Assembly (NCBI GenBank): GCA_021324175.1
Contig: JAJPJP010000377.1
Span: 1-59,642, forward strand
Source of the DNA: Chitinophagia bacterium
GTDB taxonomy: Bacteria; Bacteroidota; Bacteroidia; Chitinophagales; Chitinophagaceae
Direction of reading: 5' to 3'
DNA: 59,642 nt
The position numbers and the translations under genes are program-made. Below the pieces are notes generated by a model. The model was not told the origin of the DNA. It searched no databases and was given only the letters and a program-made list of their open reading frames with translations. Numbering within the stretch: the first letter of the stretch is position 1; the number at the start of each line of letters is the position of its first letter. Positions 34,411-43,956 of the stretch are shown piece after piece.

Positions 34411-37332
34411 TCAGACGACAACATTGATCATTTTGTTCTTCACATAAATGATCTTTTTGGGAGGACGCCCCTCGAGCCATTTTTTGACTGTTTCGTTTTC
34501 CAGCACAATGGACTCGACCTGGTCCTGGGTGGCATCCAGCGAAATATTCAGTTCTGTCCGAGTCCTTCCATTCAATGCGACCGGATAGTTTTTGGAAGAT
34601 TGGATCAAATATTTATTGTCGGCCCGGGGGAAAACCGCGTCGAGTATGGAAGAATTGTTGCCGAAGTGATGCCAGAGTTCCTCGCAGACATGGGGGATGT
34701 ATGGACTCAGGATGATGATTAGCGGTTCAAGAACTTCGCGCTTATGACAACCCAGCTCGCCCAATTCGTTCACGGCAATCATCGAGGCACTGACCCCCGT
34801 ATTAAAGGAGAACCTCTCGGTATCTTCTTCTATTTTTTTGATCGTGCGATGCAGCACCCGCAACTCGGCTTCTGTGGCCCCGGTTTCGTTCCAAACCCTC
34901 CCCTTGTTTTCATCATAAAAAAGTCGCCACAGTTTTTTCAGGAACCTGTAAACGCCTTCTATGCCTTTGGTATCCCAGGGTTTGCTCTGCTCCACGGGTC
35001 CAAGAAACATTTCATACATACGGTAGGTGTCGGCTCCGTACTTATCGCAAAGGTCGCTGGGGTTGACTGTGTTAAAATACCTCTTACTCATCTTTTCGAC
35101 CTCTACGCCGCAGATATAGCGCCCGTCCTCGGTAATAAAAACCGCATTCGCAAATTCGCCGCTGCGCCAGGTCTTAAACGCCTCGATATCCAGCTCAACC
35201 CCATCAACGATATTCACGTCAACATGAATCGGGCTGATCTGGGCGCCGGCGACGCCTCCTTCGGCAGCGACCAGGCCGAAATCCGGCGACTGTTTTTTGA
35301 CCCATGAAAATATTTCATGCGCAGGCATCGGCATTAGCCGCTTTGCGATACCCGACGAAACGAATATTTCGACATTATTTTTGTATTCCAGTCCGGTAAA
35401 GTCAAGCCGGTACACGAAGCGGCTGCTGCCCTGGATCATACCCTGGTTGACCAGTTTTTTGTATGGCTCCTGGTACCCGATCAGGTCGAGATCATAAAGG
35501 ACCTTTGTCCACAACCGGCTGTAGAGAAGGTGACCAACTGCATGTTCGGTCCCGCCGACATAGAGGTCGACCTGGCCCCAATAATCGCTCGCCTTCCTGC
35601 TGCAAAATGCGCGATCGTTGTCGGGGTCCATGTACCGCAGAAAATACCAGGACGAACCTGCATACCCCGGCATGGTGTTCGTTTCAAGCCCGCGCTTGGT
35701 CCATTCGTCAATCACAGCGAGCGGCCCTTCGCCTTCGGAACCAGGGCCATAATTGGCCACATGGGGCAGTTCAAGCGGCAGTTCTTCAACGGAAAGCGGG
35801 GTGGCTATTCCGCTTTTCCATTGAATCGGAAAGGGCTCGCCCCAGTATCGCTGGCGGCTAAATGCCGCGTCACGCATTTTATAATTCTTTTTTCTTTTTC
35901 CCAAGCCGAGAGACTCAAGCCTGGAGATCACGATTTCGATGGCTGCGCTCATCACCACGCCATTCAGAAAATCGCTGTTTTCCAATTTGGCATCCCTGGT
36001 ATCATTTGCCTGTTGGCCATTAAATTCCCCTCCGATAATATTCGTAATCGGGATATTGAAGTGTGAAGCAAAACGGAAGTCACGCTCATCGCCGCAGGGC
36101 ACAGCCATGATGGCGCCGGTCCCATAGCCCGCCAACACGTATTCGCTGACCCAGATAGGAATTTTGCGCCCATTAAAGGGATTGAGGGCATAGGCGCCTG
36201 TGAAACAACCCGAAATCTTTTTTTCCGCCTGTCTTTCCCTGTCGCTCCGGTTTTTTACATACTCCATGTATTCTTTAACTTCTGCTTCCTGCGCCATGCT
36301 GACGATATCGCCAAGCCAGCCGGTTTCGGGAGCTACCACCATGAAATCGACGCCGAAAATCGTGTCGGGCCGCGTCGTATAAACGCGCATCGTACGCGTG
36401 CCGCCTTTTTCGCTCTCCACAGCAAAATCAATTTCGGCTCCATGGCTCTTGCCGATCCAGTTGGCTTGCATTTCTTTCATCGATTCGCTGAAATCTACGT
36501 CGGCCAGCCCTTCAATCAAACGGTCTGCATACTCGGTGATACGCAGATACCACTGGCGCAACTTCTTTTTGACGACAGGATATCCGCCCCGTTCACTGAC
36601 GCCGTTGATGACTTCGTCGTTCGCCAGCACCGTGCCGAGGGCTTCACACCAGTTTACTTCACCGTATCCGCAATACGCCAGGCGATATTCCATCAGGATG
36701 TCTTCCCTGGCTTTTTCATCAAACGATGCCCAATCCGCAGCCTTAAAGGGCTGATCAGCGAGAGCGGAAAGTGCAGCAGACGGATTTTGCCGGAGACTTG
36801 GAGGCGAGGGAACCGGGTGGTTTTGATTACCCTCCTTCTCAAATATGCCTGCAAGGCCTGCAATGCTTTCAGCGCGGTTACTGGAACGATTGTAATAGCT
36901 GTTAAACAGTTGGAGAAAAATCCATTGTGTCCAGCGATAGTATTTGGGGTAGCTCGTATTCACTTCCCGGCTCCAGTCGAATGAAAATCCCATCCTGTCG
37001 AGCTGGCTGCGAAAATTCTTGATGTTAGTAGCCGTACTGATCGCCGGGTGGACGCCATGCTCAATGGCATATTGTTCGGCTGGCAGTCCGAACGCATCAT
37101 ATCCCATCGGGTGAAGCACGTTAAAACCTTTGAGCCGCTTGTAGCGGGCAAAAATATCGCTGGCGATGTAGCCCAATGGGTGACCGACGTGCAGTCCCGC
37201 GCCACTCGGGTAAGGAAACATGTCAAGGACATAATATTTGGGTTTTGGCGAGTCATTGTTCACACGGTAGACCTGGTCTTTGATCCATTGTTCCTGCCAT
37301 TTCTCTTCAATCCTTCTAAAATTGTACTCCAT
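34411..37332 (-). CDS. leuS: leucyl-tRNA synthetase
   Basis: A 973-residue protein. The class Ia signatures are HVGH in PSGAGLHVGHPLGY, RQRYWGEPFPI and KMSKR in place of the classical KMSKS. The CP1 editing domain has the T-rich motif TTRPDTIFGVDFMVVAPE. The enzyme charges tRNA-Leu and edits mischarged isoleucine and norvaline. It is slightly longer than many LeuS of the phylum, with an extra proline-rich stretch in the catalytic-domain insertion (around residues 170-205). The C-terminal domain ends in a KKIIYVKNKMINVVV-like strand. The gene is divergent from ftsX, with about 216 nt between starts. Confidence 0.97.
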   Translation of the reverse strand: MEYNFRRIEEKWQEQWIKDQVYRVNNDSPKPKYYVLDMFPYPSGAGLHVGHPLGYIASDIFARYKRLKGFNVLHPMGYDAFGLPAEQYAIEHGVHPAISTATNIKNFRSQLDRMGFSFDWSREVNTSYPKYYRWTQWIFLQLFNSYYNRSSNRAESIAGLAGIFEKEGNQNHPVPSPPSLRQNPSAALSALADQPFKAADWASFDEKAREDILMEYRLAYCGYGEVNWCEALGTVLANDEVINGVSERGGYPVVKKKLRQWYLRITEYADRLIEGLADVDFSESMKEMQANWIGKSHGAEIDFAVESEKGGTRTMRVYTTRPDTIFGVDFMVVAPETGWLGDIVSMAQEAEVKEYMEYVKNRSDRERQAEKKISGCFTGAYALNPFNGRKIPIWVSEYVLAGYGTGAIMAVPCGDERDFRFASHFNIPITNIIGGEFNGQQANDTRDAKLENSDFLNGVVMSAAIEIVISRLESLGLGKRKKNYKMRDAAFSRQRYWGEPFPIQWKSGIATPLSVEELPLELPHVANYGPGSEGEGPLAVIDEWTKRGLETNTMPGYAGSSWYFLRYMDPDNDRAFCSRKASDYWGQVDLYVGGTEHAVGHLLYSRLWTKVLYDLDLIGYQEPYKKLVNQGMIQGSSRFVYRLDFTGLEYKNNVEIFVSSGIAKRLMPMPAHEIFSWVKKQSPDFGLVAAEGGVAGAQISPIHVDVNIVDGVELDIEAFKTWRSGEFANAVFITEDGRYICGVEVEKMSKRYFNTVNPSDLCDKYGADTYRMYEMFLGPVEQSKPWDTKGIEGVYRFLKKLWRLFYDENKGRVWNETGATEAELRVLHRTIKKIEEDTERFSFNTGVSASMIAVNELGELGCHKREVLEPLIIILSPYIPHVCEELWHHFGNNSSILDAVFPRADNKYLIQSSKNYPVALNGRTRTELNISLDATQDQVESIVLENETVKKWLEGRPPKKIIYVKNKMINVVV

Positions 37333-37498
37333 ACGATGATTTATGATCCCTGGTGAACCCGATCCTTTCCGGCAGGCGACAACGCGTCAAAACTCAGCCA
37401 AAGGTTGGGGAAAAGTTAAAGCCACAGTTCATTAAAATAAGGACCCAACGTCCCCGTTTATGAAGACAGCAAATTTAAGATTTTACTGCTAAATCTTC

Positions 37499-37506
37499 TA
37501 TTTTTG
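37499..37506 (+). promoter_or_regulatory. candidate -7 element for ftsX
   Basis: TATTTTTG matches TAnnTTTG and lies 42 nt before the ftsX ATG at 37549. A -33 TTG is not obvious. Confidence 0.35.
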
Positions 37507-37548
37507 CGCATTGCCATCACTTACTAACCAGAAAACTTTTTTTAAATC

Positions 37549-38421
37549 ATGGCTCAATTTGGAAGAGGTTCGGCAAAACGATCCAAACCATCATATTTTA
37601 TGGTCATCCTGGGCGTTTCGCTCGTGTTGTTTTTCCTGGGAATGCTCGGCTGGATCGTGATTAATGCCAAGAGGCTGGGACAGACTTTCCGCGAAAATAT
37701 CGAGGTCCAGGTCTATCTCAGGGAAAATATTAATCCAAAGGACAGTGCAGATCTTCTCTCCTACATTGCATCGCAACCCTATGTCAAATCCTATGAATAT
37801 GTTACCAAGGACCTGGCAAAAAAAAGGTACCTGCAGGACGGGAATACTGACTGGGCGACCGTACTTGACAAAAATCCTCTTCCGGCCAGCATCAATTTCA
37901 AGATTAAAAGCGATTATGCGACAGTCGACTCCCTGACAGCCATTACCAATACACTTTCGCAAAATATGAGTGTGAGCGACGTACATTATAACAAGTCGCT
38001 CGTGATGAATCTCGACAGCAATATCTCCAAGATCAGCATCGTCCTCCTGATTATTGCCGTACTGACATCTGTCCTCGTCATTTTCCTGATCGACAATACG
38101 ATCCGCCTGGCCATGTTCAGCAATCGTTTCCTGATCAAAACCATGCAGATGGTCGGTGCAACGCGTTGGTTTATCGCTAAACCGATGGACCTGCGCGCAT
38201 TGATCAACGGTCTGGTCAGCGGGTTAATCGCTGTTGCAGGCATTGTCGCTATTATTTTTGTTACCGAACAATGGATACCCGAAGTAAGGGCACTACGCGA
38301 TTATACGCTGCTGGGAGTTCTTTTCGCCGGCATGATCCTGCTTGGGATCCTCATCTCATTCGGCAGTACACACCGAAGCGTGATCAAATACCTTAAAATG
38401 AAACTGGACGATCTCTATTGA
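37549..38421 (+). CDS. ftsX: cell-division permease-like protein FtsX
   Basis: A 290-residue inner-membrane protein: one N-terminal membrane segment (about 18-42), a large periplasmic loop (VQVYLRENINPKDSADLL pattern), then three membrane segments at about 170-195, 220-245 and 265-285 with the IRLAMFSNRFLIKTMQMVGAT segment typical of FtsX. FtsX works with the ATPase FtsE to switch on M23-type wall hydrolases during division. No ftsE is next to it. The DUF3098 and uppP genes follow on the same strand, an arrangement I associate with Bacteroidota. Confidence 0.93.
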   Translation: MAQFGRGSAKRSKPSYFMVILGVSLVLFFLGMLGWIVINAKRLGQTFRENIEVQVYLRENINPKDSADLLSYIASQPYVKSYEYVTKDLAKKRYLQDGNTDWATVLDKNPLPASINFKIKSDYATVDSLTAITNTLSQNMSVSDVHYNKSLVMNLDSNISKISIVLLIIAVLTSVLVIFLIDNTIRLAMFSNRFLIKTMQMVGATRWFIAKPMDLRALINGLVSGLIAVAGIVAIIFVTEQWIPEVRALRDYTLLGVLFAGMILLGILISFGSTHRSVIKYLKMKLDDLY

Positions 38422-38622
38422 TGGTGACCCTGATCGACCACAAGGTTTTTGATTTAATCCGGCATCGTGACGATTGAATCGGTGACTGATCATTGGATGA
38501 TGGCATGAACAACTCAGAAAATTTGTGCAATACGTACGGATGATTTGGCCCGTTAGGATGTATTTTTCAAACTAATAACAGTTCCGGCGTCCTATGCCAC
38601 CGACCGACTAATAACTATTCCC

Positions 38623-38630
38623 TATATTTG
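38623..38630 (+). promoter_or_regulatory. candidate -7 element for the DUF3098-uppP run
   Basis: TATATTTG, a full match to TAnnTTTG, 18 nt before the ATG at 38649. The 200 nt before it, after the ftsX stop, contain nothing else recognisable. Confidence 0.45.
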
Positions 38631-38648
38631 CCCCTCAATTTTTGAATA

Positions 38649-38933
38649 ATGGCCGAGACAAAAAAACCCAAAACTCCTGCCAAACCCAACCTGAACCGCG
38701 CTCCTCTTTTCGACAAGGAAAACTACCGTTGGATGGTGATTGGAATTGCCATTGTCGGGCTGGGCCTTATTCTCATGAGCGGTGGGAAAAGCAAGGATCC
38801 AAACGTTTTTGACCCCAACCAGGTCTATAGTTTCAGGCGCATCACTGTTGCACCCCTTCTCATCCTGATCGGCCTCGGAATTGAAATCTATGCGCTTTTC
38901 AAAAAGAAAAAAGAAAATAACGGGACTGCCTAG
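38649..38933 (+). CDS. DUF3098 small membrane protein
   Basis: A 94-residue protein with a lysine-rich N-terminus, then FDKENYRWMVIGIAIVGLGLILMSGG as a first membrane segment, a short loop with VYSFRRITVAP and a second membrane segment (LLILIGLGIEIYALF) ending in a basic KKKKE tail. This pattern is DUF3098, a two-pass protein that I know only from Bacteroidota, found between ftsX and uppP. The function is unknown; the neighbours suggest a part in cell-wall synthesis or division. Confidence 0.9.
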   Translation: MAETKKPKTPAKPNLNRAPLFDKENYRWMVIGIAIVGLGLILMSGGKSKDPNVFDPNQVYSFRRITVAPLLILIGLGIEIYALFKKKKENNGTA

Positions 38934-39031
38934 CCGCCAATCGGATCCTGCAGCGCAGCCAAAATATTTCCGGGTTGGCTTTCATTGATCAAAGTTTCGA
39001 CTATTTTTACCGACGGATAAACCCATATCAT

Positions 39032-39829
39032 ATGAGCCCGCTACACACCGTCATATTGGCCATCGTGGAAGGACTAACTGAATTTCTTCCCATCTCGTCC
39101 ACGGGGCACCTGATCATAGCCAGTTCATTTATGGGGATCGAGAAAGACGAATTCACCAAGTTATTCGAAGTCGCCGTTCAGCTGGGCGCCATCCTGGCGG
39201 TCGTCGTTCTCTACTGGAAGAAATTCTTTGATCGTGGCAGAATAAGGTTTTATGTGAAACTGCTGGTTGGCGTCATTCCTGCGGTCGTCCTTGGACTGCT
39301 TTTTTCTAAAAAAATAGACGCTTTGCTGGAAAGTCCCCTGACCGTGGCGATCAGCATGCTGGTCGGAGGCATATTCCTGGTATTTATCGACAAATTGTTT
39401 ACAAGACCAACCATCATAGATGAATCAAAGATCAGCGCACGTCGATCATTTATCATCGGGATTTGGCAATGCCTTGCCATGATTCCGGGTGTGAGCCGCA
39501 GCGCCGCGTCCATCGTTGGGGGGATGCAACAAAAACTAAATCGCAAGGTAGCCGCCGAATTTTCTTTTTTTTTGGCGGTGCCCACCATGATCGCCGCGAC
39601 GGGTTACAAGCTGTTCAAGGCATATGAGCAGTCACCTGATATGCTCCGGAGCCACGCCAATATTTACGCATTGATTGTGGGTAACCTGATCGCATTCGTC
39701 GTGGCGATGATTGCCATCAGGTTCTTTATCGGGTTTCTTCAAAGGCATGGATTCAGGCTCTTCGGGATGTACCGGATTGTTGCAGGGATTCTGCTCCTTG
39801 TGCTCATATGGTCCGGTTATTTCGCCTGA
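39032..39829 (+). CDS. uppP: undecaprenyl-diphosphatase UppP (BacA)
   Basis: The start is placed at ATG 39032 (MSPLHTVILAIVEGLTEF), giving 265 residues; an upstream TTG at 38975 would add a polar lead not found in the family. Both catalytic signatures are intact: EGLTEFLPISSTGHL near the N-terminus and PGVSRSAAS in the middle. About eight membrane segments are visible. The enzyme recycles undecaprenyl pyrophosphate to the monophosphate carrier for peptidoglycan and other polymers. The gene starts 98 nt after the DUF3098 stop and is followed 34 nt later by an MFS transporter. Confidence 0.96.
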   Translation: MSPLHTVILAIVEGLTEFLPISSTGHLIIASSFMGIEKDEFTKLFEVAVQLGAILAVVVLYWKKFFDRGRIRFYVKLLVGVIPAVVLGLLFSKKIDALLESPLTVAISMLVGGIFLVFIDKLFTRPTIIDESKISARRSFIIGIWQCLAMIPGVSRSAASIVGGMQQKLNRKVAAEFSFFLAVPTMIAATGYKLFKAYEQSPDMLRSHANIYALIVGNLIAFVVAMIAIRFFIGFLQRHGFRLFGMYRIVAGILLLVLIWSGYFA

Positions 39830-39863
39830 GCGGAACCGATGACAAAACGGACAATTTTTTCCA

Positions 39864-41147
39864 ATGACCCTGACTGCATCTAAGAGAGTAATCAACGGAT
39901 GGGCAATGTATGATTGGGCGAACAGTACCTATAGCCTGGTTATCGCCTCTACGATTTTTCCCGCGTATTATACATCCGTCGTACCCCGGCATGTTTCTTT
40001 GTTCGGCCGGATGGTTGACCGCGATGCGCTCGCGTCCTATGCTATCTCCTTTTCCTTTTTGCTGATTGCAATCCTTTCGCCGATACTTTCATCCATAGCG
40101 GACTATAAAGGCAACAAGAAAGCATTCATGCGCTTTTTCTGCTACCTGGGCAGCCTGGCCTGTATACTGATGGTTTTTTTTACCTCCTCCAGTATCGGCC
40201 TCGGGTTGACGCTGTCCATCGTCGCCGCCGTCGGTTATTGCGGCAGCATTGTTTTTTACAACGCCTACCTGCCCGAGATCGCTGCTGAAGAAGACCAGGA
40301 CAGGGTAAGCGCCAAAGGATACGCCCTCGGTTATATCGGAAGTGTCATCCTCATGGTCGGGTGCCTTGTCGCCATCATTCTGAACGATGAGCTGCAATTG
40401 GGCTGGGGTTCATGGCCGGCGCGACTTTCATTTGTTTCTGTAGGATTATGGTGGGCAGGCTTTGCGCAGGTGACATTTAATGTATTGCCCGCGTCGAAGT
40501 CATCCGAACAACACCCCGAACACAGCATATTGGTCAACGGTTTTTATGAACTGAAAAAAGTATGGAACCAGTTGAAGAACTATCCACTGTTAAAACGGTA
40601 CCTGCTGAGTTTCTTTTTTTATAACATGGGCGTTCAGACCGTGATGTACATGGCGACCTATTTTGCGGCGGATGAAATTAAAATGAAGTCGACCCAGCTC
40701 ATAGCCACGATACTGATTATTCAGTTGGTAGCCATCTTCGGTGCCTATTTGTTTTCCGTCCTGTCGAAGGCAACGAACAATATTTTCACCATAGCAGTCG
40801 CTATTTCGGGGTGGATATTTATCTGCATTTTTGCTTATTTCACCACCACGCCGATGCAATTTTACGCCCTTGCTTTTTGCGTCGGGCTGGTCATGGGCGG
40901 CATACAATCGATGTCAAGATCGACATATTCCAAACTGCTGCCGGAGACGACCGATACCGCGTCATACTTCAGCTTTTACGATGTTTGCGACAAAATAGGA
41001 ACGGTTCTTGGGACGCTCTCATTCGGGTTCGCGTCCGAAATCTCCCACGGCATGCGCAATTCCGTCCTGGCGCTGATGGCTTATTTTATCATTGGATTTG
41101 TACTGCTCATGTTTGTTAAAATGAAACACAAATTGGCTTTTGCATGA
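39864..41147 (+). CDS. MFS transporter, UMF1 family
   Basis: A 427-residue protein with about twelve membrane segments. The N-terminal MYDWANSTYSLVIASTIFPAYY and the later GYIGSVILMVG and GLVMGGIQSMSRSTYSKLLP segments match the UMF1/Atg22-like branch of the major facilitator superfamily, whose bacterial substrates are mostly unknown. The stop codon overlaps the next start as ATGA, so translation of the downstream metallo-hydrolase is probably coupled. It follows uppP by 34 nt, most likely in one transcript. Confidence 0.88.
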   Translation: MTLTASKRVINGWAMYDWANSTYSLVIASTIFPAYYTSVVPRHVSLFGRMVDRDALASYAISFSFLLIAILSPILSSIADYKGNKKAFMRFFCYLGSLACILMVFFTSSSIGLGLTLSIVAAVGYCGSIVFYNAYLPEIAAEEDQDRVSAKGYALGYIGSVILMVGCLVAIILNDELQLGWGSWPARLSFVSVGLWWAGFAQVTFNVLPASKSSEQHPEHSILVNGFYELKKVWNQLKNYPLLKRYLLSFFFYNMGVQTVMYMATYFAADEIKMKSTQLIATILIIQLVAIFGAYLFSVLSKATNNIFTIAVAISGWIFICIFAYFTTTPMQFYALAFCVGLVMGGIQSMSRSTYSKLLPETTDTASYFSFYDVCDKIGTVLGTLSFGFASEISHGMRNSVLALMAYFIIGFVLLMFVKMKHKLAFA

Positions 41148-42046
41148 AGCTTCATACGATCAATACCGGTTTTTTTAAACTCGATGGCGGTGCGATGTTC
41201 GGCGTCGTTCCAAAGGTTATCTGGAACCAGCTGAATCCCGCCGACGAGAATAACCTCTGCAATTGGGCGATGCGCTGCCTCCTGATCGAGGAAGGCGATA
41301 AATTGATCCTGGTCGATAACGGTATCGGCAATAAACAGGACGCCAGGTTTTTCAGCCACTATTATCTCCACGGCGAAGAGTCCCTCGATTCTTCCCTGAA
41401 AAAAAATGGATTTTCGCGCGATGATGTTACCGATGTCGTTCTTACCCATCTGCATTTTGATCATTGCGGCGGTAGCGTTGTTCGTGAAGGTGACAAACTT
41501 GTCCCGGCATTCAAAAATGCCAGGTTCTGGTCTAACCAACGGCACTGGCAATGGGCCGTCCTGCCGAACGACCGTGAAAAAGCTTCGTTTTTGAAGGAGA
41601 ATATTCTCCCGATCAAAGAAGCGGGACAACTGGCATTTATCCGCCTTCCGGAAAAAAGGGATAATCGTTTTGCGGCGCAGGATGAGACTGGAGGGATCGA
41701 CAATATCCCGGTGTCGGATGGACCGTTGCCCTCACAACTTTCTTTCCGGTTTGTCGACGGGCACACGGCCGGCATGATGCTTCCGCAAATCAAGGCGGGC
41801 GAAAAAACAATCGTTTTTGTGGCCGACCTGATTCCTTCAGCAGCTCACGTTCCGCTTCCATACGTGATGGCCTATGACATGTTCCCGCTAACAACGCTTG
41901 AGGAAAAAAAATCATTCCTCAGTGAGGCAGCGTCTGGCGACTATATTCTTTACCTCGAACATGACCCAATTGATGAATGCTGCACGGTTAAAACAGGTGA
42001 AAGAGGTGTCAGGAAAGAAGAAACTTTTCGCTTGAGCGATATCTGA
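41144..42046 (+). CDS. metallo-beta-lactamase-fold hydrolase
   Basis: A 300-residue protein whose ATG overlaps the MFS stop (ATGA). The metal motif THLHFDHCGG gives His102, His104, Asp106 and His107; later ligands are in VDGHTAG and FVADLIPSAAH. The pattern resembles the lactonase/AttM-like and N-acyl-phosphatidylethanolamine branches, which hydrolyse lactones or phosphoesters; without a search the substrate remains open. It is cytoplasmic. The tight coupling to an MFS exporter could mean a degrade-and-export pair, an inference from position. It converges on the DUF3108 gene with 53 nt between stops. Confidence 0.88.
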   Translation: MKLHTINTGFFKLDGGAMFGVVPKVIWNQLNPADENNLCNWAMRCLLIEEGDKLILVDNGIGNKQDARFFSHYYLHGEESLDSSLKKNGFSRDDVTDVVLTHLHFDHCGGSVVREGDKLVPAFKNARFWSNQRHWQWAVLPNDREKASFLKENILPIKEAGQLAFIRLPEKRDNRFAAQDETGGIDNIPVSDGPLPSQLSFRFVDGHTAGMMLPQIKAGEKTIVFVADLIPSAAHVPLPYVMAYDMFPLTTLEEKKSFLSEAASGDYILYLEHDPIDECCTVKTGERGVRKEETFRLSDI

Positions 42047-42099
42047 ATCATCGGCTTTTCGTATTTCAGATATCCTGCCCGTTGCTTCCGGGTAAAGGA

Positions 42100-42894
42100 C
42101 TAGAGATCGACAAGGGAGGTCAGGGGGTGGCGCCGGTTTTGAAAGTTGATCATATCAACGACGATGTCTCCGACAACGATTGGTGATTCTACCCGGACGG
42201 GTATGTGGTTAAGATCATCACTGACCCAGACTGTCATTTTCTCGCCGCCGCTGAATATGGTGCCCTGGATGAGTAGCGGTTTGAATTTTATCGTCCTGAA
42301 TTTTCCGTATTTGGTCCTGATCGTTTCCTTGCCGAGATACCGGATATAGAGATTATAGACCCTGTTATCCAGGAACATCGAAAAAGGAATCTTGTCCCCG
42401 GGCTTAAGATTGTTGAAGTCAACGTTTCGCGTATAGTACATCGTACTCATGACGTCCTGCACGCAGGCCGGAACCTTAAATACGCCCTGGTCGGTAAGGG
42501 CCGTATTGGTCAACTTGTTGAACGTTACGTTCTCATAAGTTTTGTGCCCGCCCTCATCCACATCCCTGACAAATTTATAGGGCTGCAGGGTCGAAGTATC
42601 AATATAGGATTCGTACTTATCGCGCACCCTGAAAAAATTATCATAAAAACTATAGGTCTTGCCATCTCCCTTAACATGATAAACAGGCTTGCCGTTCAGG
42701 TGGTCAAGAGCCGAACTAAACACCGCTTCGCCCGCGCCGACATAAACACCCGCCAGCTTGTAGTAGACTTTATAGGTGATGGATTCGCCAGCCTGGAATG
42801 CGAAATTGTGGGTGCCGCAGGATCCCGCTTCGGGGTCCACCTGCAGCGAAACGCCTGTGGTCAAAAGCGCAAACAGAGTAGTTGCTATTTTCAT
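42100..42894 (-). CDS. DUF3108 exported protein
   Basis: A 264-residue protein. A short N-terminal signal peptide is followed by a beta-rich body with AGESITYKVYYKLAGVYVGAGEAVF and KTYENVTFN segments characteristic of DUF3108, a periplasmic domain common in Bacteroidota and Proteobacteria. It is probably a lipid-binding or envelope structural protein; no enzyme motif is visible. The UPF0104-type membrane protein gene lies 34 nt upstream on the same strand, so they are likely co-transcribed. Confidence 0.85.
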   Translation of the reverse strand: MKIATTLFALLTTGVSLQVDPEAGSCGTHNFAFQAGESITYKVYYKLAGVYVGAGEAVFSSALDHLNGKPVYHVKGDGKTYSFYDNFFRVRDKYESYIDTSTLQPYKFVRDVDEGGHKTYENVTFNKLTNTALTDQGVFKVPACVQDVMSTMYYTRNVDFNNLKPGDKIPFSMFLDNRVYNLYIRYLGKETIRTKYGKFRTIKFKPLLIQGTIFSGGEKMTVWVSDDLNHIPVRVESPIVVGDIVVDMINFQNRRHPLTSLVDL

Positions 42895-42928
42895 GGTCCT
42901 TATTCAGTTATAACGGTAAAACAATCCG

Positions 42929-43942
42929 TTAATTACTGATTTTAAATAATTTAATCCCCAAAATTAACAAACTCCCGGCCAATGCCGGTATAATTAGATT
43001 AACAACCCAAATGCCAAATGATGCGGCAAATATTCCAACAGTCCCCGCGCCGAATAGTTCAAGCACCTGGATCGATGCTTCCCAGCGGACTCCCAGTTCG
43101 CTCAAAAAGGTAAAACTGGGGATAATCGCAATGACCAGGAAAACAACGCCCATTCCCGCCAAAGTCTCTGTCAAAGTCAGGGAAACGCCGCAAACCGAAA
43201 ACATGATTTGGTACTGAACGATAAATACAATATATCTAATTAACGAATATGACAGAATCCGCGCAAGAAAAGTTGCGTTAAAATCTTCCAAATCTTTGAC
43301 CCAAAGCGTGAATTTTGAATTTGGCCAATTCCTGGTCAACAACTTGGTTAAAATGGATATCCGGAAATACAAAACGGATAAAATGAGCAGGCAAACGAAG
43401 CTACCCAGGAAAAAAATGTCAAGCCACCAATTGAAAAGGCTCCAGTTCAGCACCAGGTCATAGTGGCTTCGAAGGCGGAGATATAACAACCCGGCGCAGC
43501 CTGTGGCCAGCGTGACCACCATTTGGGCAAAACTGCCGAGCATGGTCAGCGATACCGACCGGGGTCTATTTTCAGCGCGCAGATAAAGCATGCGTCCAAA
43601 ATATTCCCCTGTGCGGTTTGGCGTAAAGGATGCCAATGTCACACCAGTCAATGTACCCATCAGCGATTGCCAAAGCGACAGTTCCTGCACCGGCCTGATC
43701 AACAGCTGCCATTTCCTGGCCTCCAGGCCCCAATTCAGGACCATCAATAAAATGACCAGCCAAATTTTCCATTGATCGCCGCCTACAATCGCCTGGTGAA
43801 GTATCCGCACTGACCGCTGCCATCCATGTTGTGCCTGCATCTGCCTGTAAACGGTGAAGGCGAGCAGAAGAAATACGACCGGCCCCAGGACATAGTTGAT
43901 TATTAATTTGATATTTTTGTTTAGCAGCACCACGGCTGCCAA
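42929..43942 (-). CDS. UPF0104 / lysylphosphatidylglycerol synthase-type membrane protein
   Basis: A 337-residue protein with about seven membrane segments. Segments such as GTLTGVTLASFTPNRTGEYFGRMLYLR and AGMGVVFLVIAIIPSFTFLSELGVR place it in the LPG_synthase_TM (UPF0104) family: the flippase-like membrane part of MprF, without its aminoacyltransferase domain. Members act as flippases of unknown lipids. The predicted start is TTG 43942, only 14 nt from the divergent ruvC start, so a slightly later start is possible. The DUF3108 gene follows 34 nt after its stop. Confidence 0.85.
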   Translation of the reverse strand: MAAVVLLNKNIKLIINYVLGPVVFLLLAFTVYRQMQAQHGWQRSVRILHQAIVGGDQWKIWLVILLMVLNWGLEARKWQLLIRPVQELSLWQSLMGTLTGVTLASFTPNRTGEYFGRMLYLRAENRPRSVSLTMLGSFAQMVVTLATGCAGLLYLRLRSHYDLVLNWSLFNWWLDIFFLGSFVCLLILSVLYFRISILTKLLTRNWPNSKFTLWVKDLEDFNATFLARILSYSLIRYIVFIVQYQIMFSVCGVSLTLTETLAGMGVVFLVIAIIPSFTFLSELGVRWEASIQVLELFGAGTVGIFAASFGIWVVNLIIPALAGSLLILGIKLFKISN

Positions 43943-43956
43943 AAATAAATCTCCTG

